Source: Turritopsis dohrnii
Lineage: Eukaryota > Cnidaria > Hydrozoa > Anthoathecata > Oceaniidae
Direction: 5' to 3'
Length of the DNA stretch: 64,000 nucleotides
NCBI GenBank assembly: GCA_027922465.2
Contig: BQMF02000015.1
Coordinates: forward strand, 1,674,001 to 1,738,000
The notes under the pieces are model-generated. The model was given only the letters and a program-made list of their open reading frames with translations. It was not told where the DNA came from and ran no database searches. The translations under genes and the position numbers were made by a program. Below, one piece after another: positions 33,226 to 45,480 of this stretch (position 1 is the stretch's first letter; every line of letters begins with the position of its first letter).

Positions 33226-35034
33226 TATATATACCTAATACATGAAGCAATGACTTAAACTGGACTCCAAGAGACAACGACTGTTTCTCAATGGAAGTAA
33301 AGGAGTACAGCGAATAACAGGCACAATTATTTTGATGATGAGATAATAACCTCAAGATAATAACCTTGTATTTCACTCTCTATAGTATAGTCCAGTTTAT
33401 TTCTGCTGCCTTCTAGTACTTGATACATTTTTCTTTGGCCCGAATAATCATAACTATATGTTTGTACATACTTTCTATAGCTTTAGCTTTGAATGGTGTG
33501 GCACAGCGATATGCATAACCATTTTAAACTTGTATGGGATTCATTAGCAACTCAAATTTGATGGTATGCTTATTTATTTATCTTTTTAATAAGACTGTCT
33601 GGAAACCATGAACGACCTTTGTGTGGCCACGTAGATCTGTTTTTTGGTCATAAAGTCTAAATACCTGTGTGTTATTAAAATGCAATAAATAGAGAGCTTT
33701 TTAATATTTTGTAGGCAAAACTCTGTTCATTTGTTTTTTCGAATTCAGACAAGCCCCCACAACGCACACGTTACGCACACGTTACACTTGTTTATTGTTT
33801 TCCCAACATATTTCGTGGAGGGTTGTAGGATGATCAATAAATCAACAAGATTAAGGCTTGCTGTGTGTTGGCACCAATACCCTTAAGATGTCTTTATGGA
33901 AATGCTGCACTCTAAAGCACAAAAAACAACAGTTTCAAGGTGAACTTAAAACAAAAGAAAGCCTTGCTGTAGTATTTAAGTTAATTAGCTGAATATGAAA
34001 TGATTTATGTTCCCTTTTTTCAATTACAGGAAAAATCAGGCAACAAATAGAATCAAAATAAATGGAAACTTTTGTCTTAAGGAAACAAGCAAAAAATATA
34101 TATTCTTTATGGTGGAACGGTTTTTAAAAACACAGATATATACAAATAACTATTGTTTTTTGATCGAAAGTTTTAATGATCTTAAGATCATAAAGATCAA
34201 CCGATATATGTAATATAAATGTTTTCAAATATTTAGCCTATATTTTTGATGCAAAACATAATTAGAACCACAAAATATTGATGATAATACCCAACAAGAA
34301 CTTCTCTAGAACAGTGGCACGTATTAAAATCAAATCAATGTGTACCAGTAATGGAACCTTTAAGTATAAATTAATTTATAAAATGGTGGGTTCTCTGCAG
34401 GAACTCATATGAAGGCAGCAACAAGAAATTGAGTACCATCAATGTTCCTAACTTTGAATGGCCTTTCTTAATTTCTAACGCAAATGAAGACATATTCAAC
34501 TGTCAGCAAATTAAAATATGGTGCATCCTGTATGTCAACCAAACTGCAACACTAGCTTCTAAATTGACTGATCTCTTGAAAGCCATGCGTAATTTTGTGA
34601 GCTCTGTGCTGGATGGTAGCCATACTGACTCAATCATAAAGTAACTCAAACAAAACGACCGGGTGGTCGAAAGATTTCGCTTATGTTTTTTTAAGAATAG
34701 CGACCTATAAATAACGCCCATTCTAAATACATACTTGAAGATTCATTGGGTTGCAGAGCGGAATTTATAATAAACCCGTCTCCATAGTTATATGTGTTTT
34801 CGTAGTCCGCGTAACCTCCCTGTTTCTGAGCCTAGTTGCCCTACTGATACATTTTGTTAAAAAGATCTGCTAGTGTAAGCATAGAAATAAAAAAAGTTTC
34901 ATTGCGTAAACCTAACTTTATTAATAAACACATCACAAATTGAAACAAAAGAAATATACTTGTATGAGCTGTAACCATGAATTTTTTAAAAAAATGATTT
35001 TATAAGAAAAACGTGATTCAAAAGAGATAAGAAA
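33226..35034. other. Non-coding DNA
   Basis: AT-rich. Short open frames (for example 34429-34644) have no recognisable domain or coding signature. Nothing else was found. Confidence 0.3.
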
Positions 35035-37002
35035 CAGGGATCGCGCCGCCGGTTTTCATCTGGGGGGGGCCAAGAAAATTCTTCTGTAATGTCGCCCACC
35101 ATGGTTGGGCGACGAAGAAAAATTTTCGCCTCAAAGCCCTCTAAAGGCCCTAAAACAGCCACTGTTTTTCTTTTAAACGTATTTTTTTAAATCCCTGCTT
35201 CAACAGAGAAACAAAAAAGAAATGTTGTTAAGATGAAAGTAACTAATAAATAACAAAACCTTATAAACATAAGATTATGAACTAAATAAAAAGATCACTG
35301 AATCTAAAGATCTTTTGCCGTAAAACTACCAAAAGTGTTCTTTCGATCTGGATGAAGAGCGACAAATTCATTTGCTACCTCAATTAGTGATATTTCATCA
35401 AGAATGGTCTTGTTTTCATAAAGAATAGATAAGGAATTGAGACGTTTCTGTGTCATTCTTGATCGAAGCCACGTTTTAATCCTTCTCAACATTGAAAAGG
35501 ACCTTTCAGGTGTTGCTGATGTAGCACCGGCAGTCAGGATAATTCTTACGATGGTAACGCAATTCGTGAACATCATGTGTTTTTCTCGTGACAACGACTT
35601 TAGCACCATGATTACTTCTTCCAAGTTGATGGGCTCACTTTCAAAGATTGTTGGAAATATCAGAAGCTCTGCAGTTAATGAATCGGCGTCATAGTCACCT
35701 TCACAATGCATCTGCAATACTTCCAATTCATCATCGACACACTGTTTGCTCGCTGCTTTCAAAAACAACTGCTCCACTTGAGAAAACAGTTTAAAGGTTG
35801 GTTGGTCAAATCTATCTTTAATGGCGTTGATAATTGAATCAAGTGCTTCGTAGTAGATTAGTTTGTAATCTTTATACGGATTATCTGGATAATACGCTGC
35901 TGCTGTTGCTTTTGGGTTTCCTGCGACATAACTTAGTATCTAATAGTTGGGTTTTCTTCGCTTTCTTGGGAGTGTTGGGAAGGAAATTGCCTCAATTTTG
36001 CTAGCTGAAAATTTGATCTTCTCGTAAAGCATGCTGAAATCGCGCTCGTTTCTCATGTTCTCCAATGTTTGAACTGTTAGATCAGCGAGCTCTTTTCCTC
36101 TAAGGGCAGACATCTTTTCATGCTGTAATGTTTTGGAGAGGTTGTCCGTGATTGCATACAGACGTTGGCTTAAATTCAGACCAAAAAAAAATAAAACAAT
36201 TTCATTTGGTTGTTACAGCCCCCAATCCTTGATCTTGTATCAAACTCCTGACCGCTTCCCCATCATATTGCTCGCTCCGTCATACGTTTGACCACGGCAA
36301 TCGTCTAAACTTAAGTGACACCTTAACAGAATGTCCTTGATTGCATGTACGATACTCTCACTTTTGATATTTTCAAGTTCGTAAAATCCTATGAAATCTT
36401 CTGACACGTCCAGATCATGATCAACAGACCGTGAGCAAAATGACAATTGTTCAACATTACTAACGTTTGACATCAATGCAATGGAATCAATTATCTACCT
36501 GCAACTGAAAACGACTTTAGAGAAACGGAGCGCATTGCAGACAAGACAGGACAGAGGTATGATCATATAATGACCTAGATCAGGTGCAAACTGTCCTTTG
36601 TCATTATGAGATCTGCTCTGCTCTGCCTTAGGGGCAGCCGTTCCCTCAAGATAAATTGTGAAAGTGTGGATGACTTTACTATGGCTGTGGAGGAAGCTAG
36701 GCTTTGAAGGTTTTCTTCTCTTTCCTTATGTATGTAAATTATTATAAATATTTTATAGATTTTAAATTTTAACATATTGTACCTTATGAAATATAAACCT
36801 TTTATTGTATGATCATTAAATAAGATTTAATAAATGAGTTGTTTCTTTGTGGCTTTAGAGAAACGTTGTCTTTATATACTCTTTTGCGTTTTTTTTTTTT
36901 GTTATAAAGAAAATATCTTTTTTCTCCTATTTATAAAATATTTACTTAGCAAAAAGGTGGGGGGGCCAAGGCCCCCCGCCCCCCCCGTCGCCGCGATCCA
37001 TG
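35035..37002 (-). mobile_element. Degenerate hAT transposon (ZMYM-type transposase)
   Basis: The left end CAGGGATCGCGCCGCCGG and the right end, in complement CATGGATCGCGGCGACGG, form imperfect terminal inverted repeats. Both are followed inward by GGGGGCC tracts. Between them on the minus strand lies a hAT transposase relic. An 8-bp target duplication cannot be confirmed. Confidence 0.7.
35304..36476 (-). pseudogene. hAT transposase fragment with C-terminal dimerisation domain
   Basis: The 36476-36240 frame holds FCSRSVDHDLDVSEDFIGFYEL and CRGQTYDGASNMMGKRSGV, the DUF4371-like core of ZMYM/hAT proteins. The 35777-35304 frame ends with the hAT dimerisation motif ATSATPERSFSMLRRIKTWL followed by RSRMTQKRLNSLSIL. 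The connecting stretch 36180-35778 is readable, including a KYLI-like helical part, but has an in-frame stop. The N-terminal zinc finger part is missing. Confidence 0.82.
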
Positions 37003-37642
37003 AGAAAAAAAGATTTGTTCGAAAAAATTTTAAAAAACGAAAATCTATCCAAAATACTTAAACAAAATAAACAAATCAAACAAGAAACAACTAAGTTGTT
37101 AAAAGATTTCCGTAACTTAAGCATGACATGCTTGTAATTTTAATTCGATAAAAGATGTTATTGTGATTACTTTTCATTGTCAAAAATAAACTTTTTTCTA
37201 AGGGATTATACACTTCATTATGTATGCATGCTGCTTTCTCTCTCTCTCTCTCTATATATATATATAAGTCCTGTTAAGTACAATAACAAATGTGCAGAGT
37301 AAGAATAAATATATACAATGTAAAATTGCTTAATTTACATAAAAATTAAAAAAATAAAAATCGTCAAGAACTATTCAATTATAGTCAACAGAAGTAAAAT
37401 TTCAAATTCACTGGGCAATTACGTAATAACTTTTTGATCATTATGTTCTTCCGTGGAAGTTTTCACACAGCCACAGAGGTTTGCTTTGTTTGCAAGAAAC
37501 AGAATAAGGCAGGATAGGTGTGACCTTTACTCTTGTTGACTTTCCTTAATATACTGCATCGTCATTGTTCATTTTGCTTTTAAATGACTTATTCAGCCAT
37601 GGGCAAAGACGTCACTTAATTTTATTTTCTATTACCAGCGCA
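37003..37642. other. Non-coding DNA with a CT/AT microsatellite
   Basis: A (CT)n(AT)n tract lies at about 37237-37266. Nothing else is recognised. Confidence 0.4.
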
Positions 37643-37644
37643 TA

Positions 37645-38215
37645 CTGTAATGCTTCGATTAATGCTGTAATGCTTCTTTTAAACGCCCCGCCCCCCCCCC
37701 CCCCCCCCCCTTTTCAGAAGATTTTTAAATAAACGCCCCCCTCTATTAGACGCCCCCTCCAATAGACGCCCCTCGAATAGAGAGGGGCGTTTATTAGAGA
37801 CACACTAATTAAGGCATGTAGAACTACTACATTGCATTGTTTCAGCTTCAATGTTTTCATTTTGTATAAAAATATGGAAATTTGCGATAGACGCCTTTCT
37901 TTTTAAATTTTAAACTAACAGTTGGAAACTTTGTCTTTCTTTTCAAAAGTTCCTTTTCTAAAACTTCAGAATAACTTTTATTTTTCGTCGTAAAGATAAG
38001 TTTTGCAGGAACAACAAGTCCGATTTCCCATTCTTCAAGTTTAATTTTGTATATTTTTTATCGATGTTTATATTTAGTTTATATTTACGAAAAAGAAGAG
38101 TTTCACAAAAATTCAATAGACACCCCCCTCTTTTAAACGCCTCCCTCGAATAGACGCCCCCTAAAAATTCAAAAAATTTAATAAACGCCCCGAGCGTCTA
38201 ATCGAAGCATTACGG
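37645..38215. mobile_element. Tc1/mariner-type MITE with ATAGACGCCCC repeats
   Basis: The ends CTGTAATGCTTCGATTA and, in complement, CCGTAATGCTTCGATTA are inverted repeats flanked by TA at 37643-37644 and 38216-38217. Internally the word AATAGACGCCCC(T) recurs in both orientations. There is a long poly-C tract at about 37684-37710. No coding. Confidence 0.8.
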
Positions 38216-38891
38216 TAGTTATTAAAAATGATCTCATGAATTTGGTATGGTCTCGTTAATGTTTATTGTTTTGTAGACTGTAAACCAATCGACATCTCGT
38301 AACTGCTTCAAAGTGTATCAATTTACTGTTTAAATAATGTCTGGATCATACTGACACAAACTCTCTTCAAGATTACATCGCTTCTTTTTTCAAAGACTGC
38401 ACAACATAATTAAAATCAGTATTGGAGGCTTTTGACAGATATGTTGTAGTCAGCCAAGCAATACATGCAGCATGTAAGAAGACTGGGAATTCTCTTGTGA
38501 AAATATCTTAATCCATGATATATCTTCATTCAATATCTTGTCTTCTCAATTTATTTGTTTCATATGTCAATGTATACATTTCATAACCATCGATTAAATA
38601 CATCAGATAAATGAGTCTTCATACAGTGTTATATCAATGTTATGATATTCCTTCTTGTTATTATCAACAACTGTATATAAAATTCTCAAAATTCGACTGT
38701 AAATCACGTATATTTTGTTATACAAACGATAGTCCTGTCTCTTTACAAGTCACATGCAGTTCTTTAATTATGAAACGATCTGTACGTAAACTTTTCCAAC
38801 ATTTCCAGATAAAAGTACCAAGCATAAAACACAAGCACGACCTTCCACGCGCCACGCCACCATATTGTTTTTACATGCTTTCGGTTCAGCT
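38216..38891. other. Non-coding DNA
   Basis: No gene supported; an open frame at 38611-38895 shows no known motif. Confidence 0.3.
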
Positions 38892-39246
38892 TTAGCCTGT
38901 CAACATTTTACATATCACAGCGGAGATATGAAAATCACAGGCTAGAGCATTACCCAGATGATAGATAGATAGAGAAATAGATACGCCGCCGAAATGAATA
39001 AGATTATCCATTCCATGGAAATCTTAATAAGTGCTGAAAACAATACTCACTACTCTACTACAGGTTTTCGGTGCAATATACACGGCTGCACCATTGCGGG
39101 AACATAATCGGTACAGTAACTTGGATTAGCCTGTCCATAATTTTGAAGTTGATTTCACAGGCTAGAGCATTACCCTGATAGATAGATAGAGAAATAGATA
39201 CGCCGCCGAAATGAATAAGATTATCCATTCCATGGAAATCTTAATA
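38892..39246. repeat. Direct repeat pair with GATA tract and hairpin head
   Basis: Two copies (about 38892-39029 and 39127-39246) each begin TTAGCCTGT, close a hairpin with ACAGGCTA, and continue through (GATA)n, ATACGCCGCCGAAATGAATA and CCATTCCATGGAAATC. A third, diverged relative (GATA tract, CGCCGCGAAA, then a TTTCGCTTAGCGAAA palindrome) is at 39608-39675. This is an uncharacterised dispersed short element. Confidence 0.7.
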
Positions 39247-40565
39247 ACAAACAAATAGTTTGTTTCAAATAGACGGTTTGAAGTTAGAGTTAAAAATTAA
39301 AACTGCTTGTAAAGCTTCTTCTTCACTGCAGTTGGCTACACTGGAGGTTGATCTTCGAAGGATATCAACATCAAAAGCGTCACTAAAGTTTACTTAATTT
39401 AAATTTCACAGTGGTACTTCGAATCAAAAAAGTAATTGAAACCCTTCTTTTTGTTTTCCCTTTAGGGAAAGATCCTTTTTTTGTGATAAATACACTTTAC
39501 AGCTCACGAAATATACGAAAACATATCATGGTCATGAGACCAAGGATAAAAAGAAATAGAAATAAAAGAATTTTAAGTTAGTAAGTGCGATACTAAAAAA
39601 CCTTCGCCGTACATAGATTAGATAGATAGATAGATAGAACGCCGCGAAACCAATATCTTTCGCTTAGCGAAATCTAATAAAAAAGGTTTTTCATATCAAT
39701 TCACATTGGACATTTTTAAACGAGATAATGAAATAAGTAGGCCATTATGACGTGCATGATTCTTCACGGTCCATTTTCAAGCATTTCTGGTAATTGCTCT
39801 CTCTTGATATGTTTCATAAAACATTTAATTTAGTTACAAGGCGAATTTGGGAAATACGGATGCATATTTTCATAATAAGAAACTTTATCTAATTGTGGCG
39901 TTCGAAATTAGAAAGACTGTTCAGAATTAGGAGCATTGACAGTATGTTTTGAAACGGGAAAAAGCAACGTCAGCAAATTATTATCTCGATGCGCATGCGT
40001 GACTTTCCCGCTTCTGGGGACAGACTCGCGGACGAAGGGGCTCCAAATTTGAACACCTAATAAGAAATCAATCTTAAGCATCCATAACTCGAATTCTGTC
40101 TCTAATTCGAACGAATTTCATGGTTCCTTCACCTATTATTTCTTTGTCAATAATTTGTCAATAATTCGCACCTTCCATAAATTGATCGAATTATAAAGAT
40201 TCTATTGCATATATATTTGATTTTGTTCCATCTACAAAAGACCTCCCTACGGTTGCAGCGTATTATTTACGGAACAATGCTGCTGATTGGAGAATCACTT
40301 TTCACAAGTACAGCTTGTAATGAAAGGTGTCATATATCATCAGGTAAGTCAATAATTGAACCTTCAACTTTCCATAATCAGTAATAACAGTTCATAATTA
40401 GTGAATGAAACGTTGTGTGAAGCCTATACATAAGAATGTACCTTTGACCATGATGTCAAGTAAAGAGAATGAGGTATGCTTGTCTTTGAGAATATTTCAA
40501 AATCATTGTAACTTTGTTGATCACATAGGGTTAATGTGGAAAAAAAATAACAATACGGGTTATAT
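39247..40565. other. Non-coding DNA; possible 5' region of the downstream LINE
   Basis: No coding is seen apart from a weak 60-aa frame. The part closest to 40566 may be the 5' UTR or internal promoter of the CR1-like LINE, but its 5' boundary cannot be set from one copy. Confidence 0.3.
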
Positions 40566-41807
40566 ATGGCTAAAATGGCGCGGCTGAACGCAGACGAAGT
40601 AGCAGACGTGATGAAAGACAAGACTTTATCCGAACAGATTCCAGTAGAAATTATTGGAGAAAACTGTTATGATAGTTTTCTAGAGGATCCTGAAAATCTT
40701 ATTGACCGAAGATATAACGAGGTTAGACTTGGTTCGTTGATTCAAAGAGAAGTAAGTTCTTGTATGAGAGAATTTTTCAAATCTGACTATGCGACCACAG
40801 AAGGCAAGTTGATAACTACGTTAGAGATGCAGATTTTATCGCTAGAGGACCAGATTCGAAGTAAGGATGCGGTGATAAATCGTTTGTTGGATATAATCGC
40901 AAGCAGTCCAAAAGAGGTAAAAGCTAAAGCTGAAAGCCTTTCTGGTGATAAATGTCAATGTTTACATCAAAACCAACGATGCGTGTCACATACAGAAGTC
41001 TCTCATACAGATGAACAAATTAACGAAAAACATCATTTTGTCATGAAAGATTACAACCCATCTACTTCAATTCCCGCATCGATTACTGCAATTAAAAAAA
41101 CATCGCAACTAAACCCAATACAGTTAAAATCAAAAGAGGTTGTTTCAGATCAGTTAATGGCTATTAGGCTTCGAAAGCATAATGACTTTATCGTCTCGTC
41201 ATCAAATAAACATATTGAAAGGAATAATGTCAAGAAAAATAATAACAACCCAATAATTACAGCGACAGAGGAATCACTCAACGATAGAAACTGTACAAAT
41301 ACTCAATCAAACAGATATCAAACTCTTGAACATATTGCAATAATAGGCGACTCAATGATAAATGGTATTAATGCAAATGGTTTCAGAAAAGATTTTAACG
41401 TAAAGATTAAACCTTATGGCGGTGCGACATCGACAGACATGATTGACCACATCAAGCCTACTCTGAGGAAAAAACCAACTAAAATTATTCTCCATATAGG
41501 AACGAACGATATTACCAACAATGTTGATACTGTGCCGAATTTAGAAAGCATACTAGAACTTGTGAGAAAGGAATCGCCACTCTCCACTTTAGCTATATCA
41601 AGTGTGATTGTTCGAGCTGACAAAAAAGATATGTCGGAGAAAGTGCGCAAGCTGAACTTGAGAATTGAGGATTTTTGTCACAAAGAGAATATTTCGATCA
41701 TAAAGAACTCCAACATCAACAACAACCATCTAAGCAAAAGAAAATTACACTTGAATCAGAAAGGTTTATCAACACTTGCAAAAAATTTTATTGAATATTT
41801 GAATTGA
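40566..41807 (+). CDS. LINE ORF1 protein with coiled coil and SGNH/GDSL esterase-like domain
   Basis: The 413-aa frame has an N-terminal helical region (residues about 60-115, TLEMQILSLEDQIRSKDAVI) likely to form a coiled coil. A Ser/Asn-rich middle follows. The C-terminal domain (about 255-413) carries the SGNH blocks: IIGDSMINGI (catalytic Ser), GGATSTDM, HIGTNDITNN and LHLNQKGL. Esterase-type ORF1 proteins are known from CR1 and L2 clades, where they act with the RNP. The residue normally Asp two places before the block V His is Lys (KLHLN), so catalysis may be lost. It ends in TGA with ORF2 continuing in frame. Confidence 0.85.
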   Translation: MAKMARLNADEVADVMKDKTLSEQIPVEIIGENCYDSFLEDPENLIDRRYNEVRLGSLIQREVSSCMREFFKSDYATTEGKLITTLEMQILSLEDQIRSKDAVINRLLDIIASSPKEVKAKAESLSGDKCQCLHQNQRCVSHTEVSHTDEQINEKHHFVMKDYNPSTSIPASITAIKKTSQLNPIQLKSKEVVSDQLMAIRLRKHNDFIVSSSNKHIERNNVKKNNNNPIITATEESLNDRNCTNTQSNRYQTLEHIAIIGDSMINGINANGFRKDFNVKIKPYGGATSTDMIDHIKPTLRKKPTKIILHIGTNDITNNVDTVPNLESILELVRKESPLSTLAISSVIVRADKKDMSEKVRKLNLRIEDFCHKENISIIKNSNINNNHLSKRKLHLNQKGLSTLAKNFIEYLN

Positions 41808-44731
41808 AGGGAAACCGGCACTGACAATGTAAAGGAAGATAATGTAAGTTTACCATCTTCTACGTTAGAATCTCTGTACAGCCAGAGGCTTAGGAACCCT
41901 AAGAATGTTTTGCTGTCTTATCTCAATATAAACTCTATAAGGAATAAATTTGATGGCCTGAAACATTTGCTGAAAGGATACATCGATATTTTAGCCATAG
42001 GTGAATGTAAGTTAGATAAATCATTCACAACAAATCAATTTCTTATGGAAGGGTACGCTAGTCCTTACCGTTTAGACGTTAACGGCCGTAGTGGGGGATT
42101 ATTAGTTTATGTGAATGAGAATATTCCCTCACGTATCCTTACAAGTTTTGTGTTTGAGACCGATTTGCAAATTATTCCTGTGGAGCTTAATCTTAGGAAA
42201 GAGAAATGGATTGTGTTTACCATTTACAGACCACCTAAGCAAAGTCTAGCAACTTTTTTAAACGCTTTATCATCAGCTGTAGATTTCTATACCAGGAATT
42301 ATGAAAATATATTAGTGATTGGTGACTTTAATTCGGAGCCACTTGACCATTTGCTCAGTACTTTTTGTGAAAAACATGGCTTTTACAACCATGTAAAAAC
42401 ACCAACATGCTGGAAGTCTGATTCTGGTACATGCATCGATCTGATTTTATCAAATCAAAAGTTCTCCCTCAAAAATACTGGGACTGTGGAAACTGGTTTG
42501 AGTGATCACCACTCACTAATATATACAATGCTCAAGTCAACTTATACTAAACTTGAGCCTAGGAAATATAATTATAGAAATTTGAAATTTCTAGGTGATT
42601 CTAACTTTAGACATAATTTGTCAATAGCCCTAAGTGACTGTGACCCTTCTTATGAGAATTTTCACGAAATCTTTACATCAACCCTTGATAAAGAAGCACC
42701 CCTGAAAACGAGATATCTTCGGTCCAATGACAAACCTCACATGACTAAGACCCTCAGAAAGGCTATCATGACTAGATCTCGTCTCAAAAACAAAGCGATT
42801 TTAACCAAATTGCCAGAGGATATCTTGAGGTATAAAGTCCAAAGAAATCTCGTTGTTCGCCTAAATAGGAAGGCTAAGTTATCCTTCTTTAGAGCTAATT
42901 CCACCAAGGGATCTAAGTCTTTTTGGGACACCTGTAAATCTTTCTTCTCTGAAAAAGGTGATGACGCTAAATCTAGAATAGTTTTAGTTGATCATGATGA
43001 AATCCTCTCAACTGATAGGGATATTGCCACTACCTTTAACAACTTCTTTGGTACTATCACTAATTCGTTATCAATCCTTAAGTGGAATGCAACTTTTGTT
43101 CCTTGCACTGATGATCCCGTTATCAGTGCATTGAACAAATTTAAAGACCACCCTAGTGTTATTAACATTAAAGATAGAATCTCCTCCGCATATTCCTTCA
43201 ACTTCCAACATTTTTCTGAATCGGAAGTCTACGAGGAGATCTTGAACTTGGATGCAACTAAAAAGGCTGGTGGTGGTATCCCTATCAGGGTCCTCAAACA
43301 GTGTGTGGGTGAAATCTCACCTGCACTTGCACGCTGTTTTAACAGTTCACTTGATGAGGGTTCTTTTCCAGGTGAACTTAAGCTTGCCGACGTGATTCCA
43401 GTCCATAAGAAAGGCTCTAAAACTGACAAGGGTAATTACAGACCCATTAGTTTACTACCTGCTTTTTCAAAGGTATTTGAAAGGCTTATTACGAAACAGC
43501 TTTTGCAATTCATGCAGAACAAGCTGTCAAAATACCTCTGCGGTTTTCGTAAAGGTTTTTCCACTCAATATGCCTTATTGCGTCTACTACTAATCTTGGC
43601 AAAAAACCCTATCGAATTCAGGGAAGGTAGGTACTATTCTAATGGATCTTTCAAAGGCTTTTGACTGCTTGCCCCATGATCTTCTTATAGCAAAACTGGA
43701 AGCCTATGGTCTCGGGTATCGTGCATTGAAATTTATACTCAGCTATCTCTCTGACAGAAAAATGCGCGTACACGTTGGTGCTTATTTTAGCGAGTGGCTC
43801 AACATTTTACTTGGTGTCCCACAAGGCTCTGTGTTGGGTCCTCTTCTGTTCAATATTTTTCATTAATGACCTATTTTTTCTGGAACTTGAATCGATGATT
43901 TGTAACTTTGCAGACGACAACACTCTCTATGCGTGTGACATCTCACTTGACTCGATCTTGCAGAAACTGCTACCCGATGTCCATGTTGTCATCGACTGGT
44001 TTCGTTTTAACGAGATGGTTGTCAATCCTGAAAAGTTTCAGGTTATGTTTCTTGGTGTTGACAATCAAAGTTTCCCCGTAACAGTTGATGGCAGCATCAT
44101 CGATAGTTCCACCTCTATTAAACTCCTTGGCGTTAATATTGATTCTAAATTATCATTCAATAACCATGTTTTTGAAATGTGTAGCAAGGCTAATCAAAAG
44201 ACACGTGCCTTGCTTAGAATCCGCAATTTCTTAAATACAAAGCAAGCTGAGATTCTCTGTCATTCTTACGTTATGTCAAACTTAAACTATTGTCCTCTGC
44301 TTTGGATGTTCGGCTCCAAAACTGCTGGAAAGAAAATAAACTCCACTCATAGACGAGCTATAAGAGCTGTGTATCTTGATTTCAGCACCAGTAGTGATGA
44401 ATTGTTTGAGGTATACAACATCACTCCTTTACATAGAAGAAATCTAGAGCTACTCTTAATCGAGGTTTACAAGACTGTAAACCACCTAAATCCTGAAATC
44501 ATGTGGAATCTATTTTCTGAAAAACGCATGAAATATAATCTACGATGTGGCAAAATCCTAAATCTACCTACCCTTCCAGCACGCAAGTGTCAAAACACAC
44601 TTGTCTTTAGGGCAGTTATGGCATGGAACAACCTTCCCTGTCATATTAAAATTGCGGAGTCGCTGACTAAGTTCAAAAGTCTTTTGAGTTGCCTTGCTCA
44701 CATACATTGCCAGTGCCAATATTGTAGTTAA
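41808..44731 (+). pseudogene. LINE ORF2: endonuclease and reverse transcriptase, two frameshifts
   Basis: In frame after the ORF1 stop, coding reads SLYSQRLRNPKNVLLSYLNI and the apurinic endonuclease: NSIRNKF, ECKLD (usually ETKLD), YRPP, VIGDFN, TCIDLILSN, GLSDHHSL. RT follows: KKAGGGIPIRVLK, GNYRPISLLPAFSKVFERL, a frameshift, MDLSKAFDCLPHDLL, LGVPQGSVLGPLLFNIF, a second frameshift caused by an extra T in a T-run near 43857, then CNFADDNTLYACD with intact catalytic residues. The C-terminus to 44731 is uninterrupted (SNLNYCPLLWMF, RRAIRAVYLDF). Both lesions are one-base indels. Confidence 0.87.
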
Positions 44732-44944
44732 TTTGTATATGTATACATATTTTTAAATTACTTATGAATTTATTTATTTACTTATTTTACTTATTTGTCT
44801 ATTTATTTATTTATTTTTACATCTCATTTTATATTGTTGGAATGAATTAGTTTTATCACAGAAAACTATTGTAAATTTTAGTAATCCAACGTTAAATAAA
44901 GATTTCTACTCTACTCTACTCTACTCTAATAGGTTAATACTTTA

Positions 44945-45480
44945 ACCTAAAGATTAAAGTGATAGAAAAAGCAGGGTCTACAATAAAGCAACAACTTGTT
45001 ATATCAAACCCATTCAAGAATACAACATGCAATGACGATACCTGTCTGCGACAGCAACAACAACAATATCAACTGAAATAGTCGAGAAGTAGTGTATGAA
45101 ATAAGTTGCCATTGTGGCGATACCTATATTGGCGAAACTGCACGAAGCATTTCAGAAAGATATACGGAACATATAAAAACATACGAAAAGAAAGAGAAGA
45201 ACTCTGTTTTATATAGGCATACACAAGAGAAACACAAACATACGACAAACAACAAGTTCGAATTAAACATCTTGACAGCGTGCCACAGAGCTATGTTACG
45301 GCAAATAAACGCGAAAGAAGAGTCGAGCTACAACAACGTGCCACGACGGCGAAAAACTGACGTCATGAATGATGACACTCTGCAGTGCACAATGTAATGA
45401 CATCACCGCTAAACGTTTTCCAGAAATCATCGCTGACGAGTTGACATAATGTCGACGAAACTATTATGATGAAAATAAAT
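44945..45480 (+). mobile_element. Penelope-like element fragment with GIY-YIG endonuclease
   Basis: Starting about 20 bp after the LINE tail, the plus strand reads KVIEKAGSTIKQQLVISNPF and a CNDDTC motif, a stop, then the GIY-YIG domain in 45092-45397. This is the C-terminal part of a Penelope-like retroelement protein. The RT portion is absent. Confidence 0.75.
45092..45397 (+). pseudogene. GIY-YIG endonuclease domain of a Penelope-like element
   Basis: The 101-aa frame begins YEISCHCGDTYIGETARSIS, continues ERYTEHI, and has a later E-rich C-terminus (NAKEESSYNN). The YEI..YIG pair, Arg and His are the core of GIY-YIG nucleases in Penelope-like elements, and the Cys-x-Cys insertion is typical of them. 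It lacks the preceding RT and has no start of its own, as a stop TAG lies shortly upstream. Confidence 0.8.

Larger units (their letters stand above)
40566..44927 (+). mobile_element. Near-complete CR1-like LINE with esterase-type ORF1
   Basis: ORF1 (40566-41807) is followed in the same frame, after one TGA, by ORF2 with endonuclease, RT and C-terminal domains (41808-44731). ORF2 is broken by two single-nucleotide frameshifts near 43625 and 43857. The 3' end has AATAAA at 44895-44900 and a (CTACT)n tail at 44905-44927, the short 3' repeat style of CR1/L2-like elements. Only a few lesions separate this copy from an intact one, so it is relatively young. Confidence 0.88.

Noticed and set aside
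37684..37710. Long poly-C tract as a quadruplex or regulatory signal
   Set aside because: It lies inside a MITE and could equally be a sequencing or assembly artefact.
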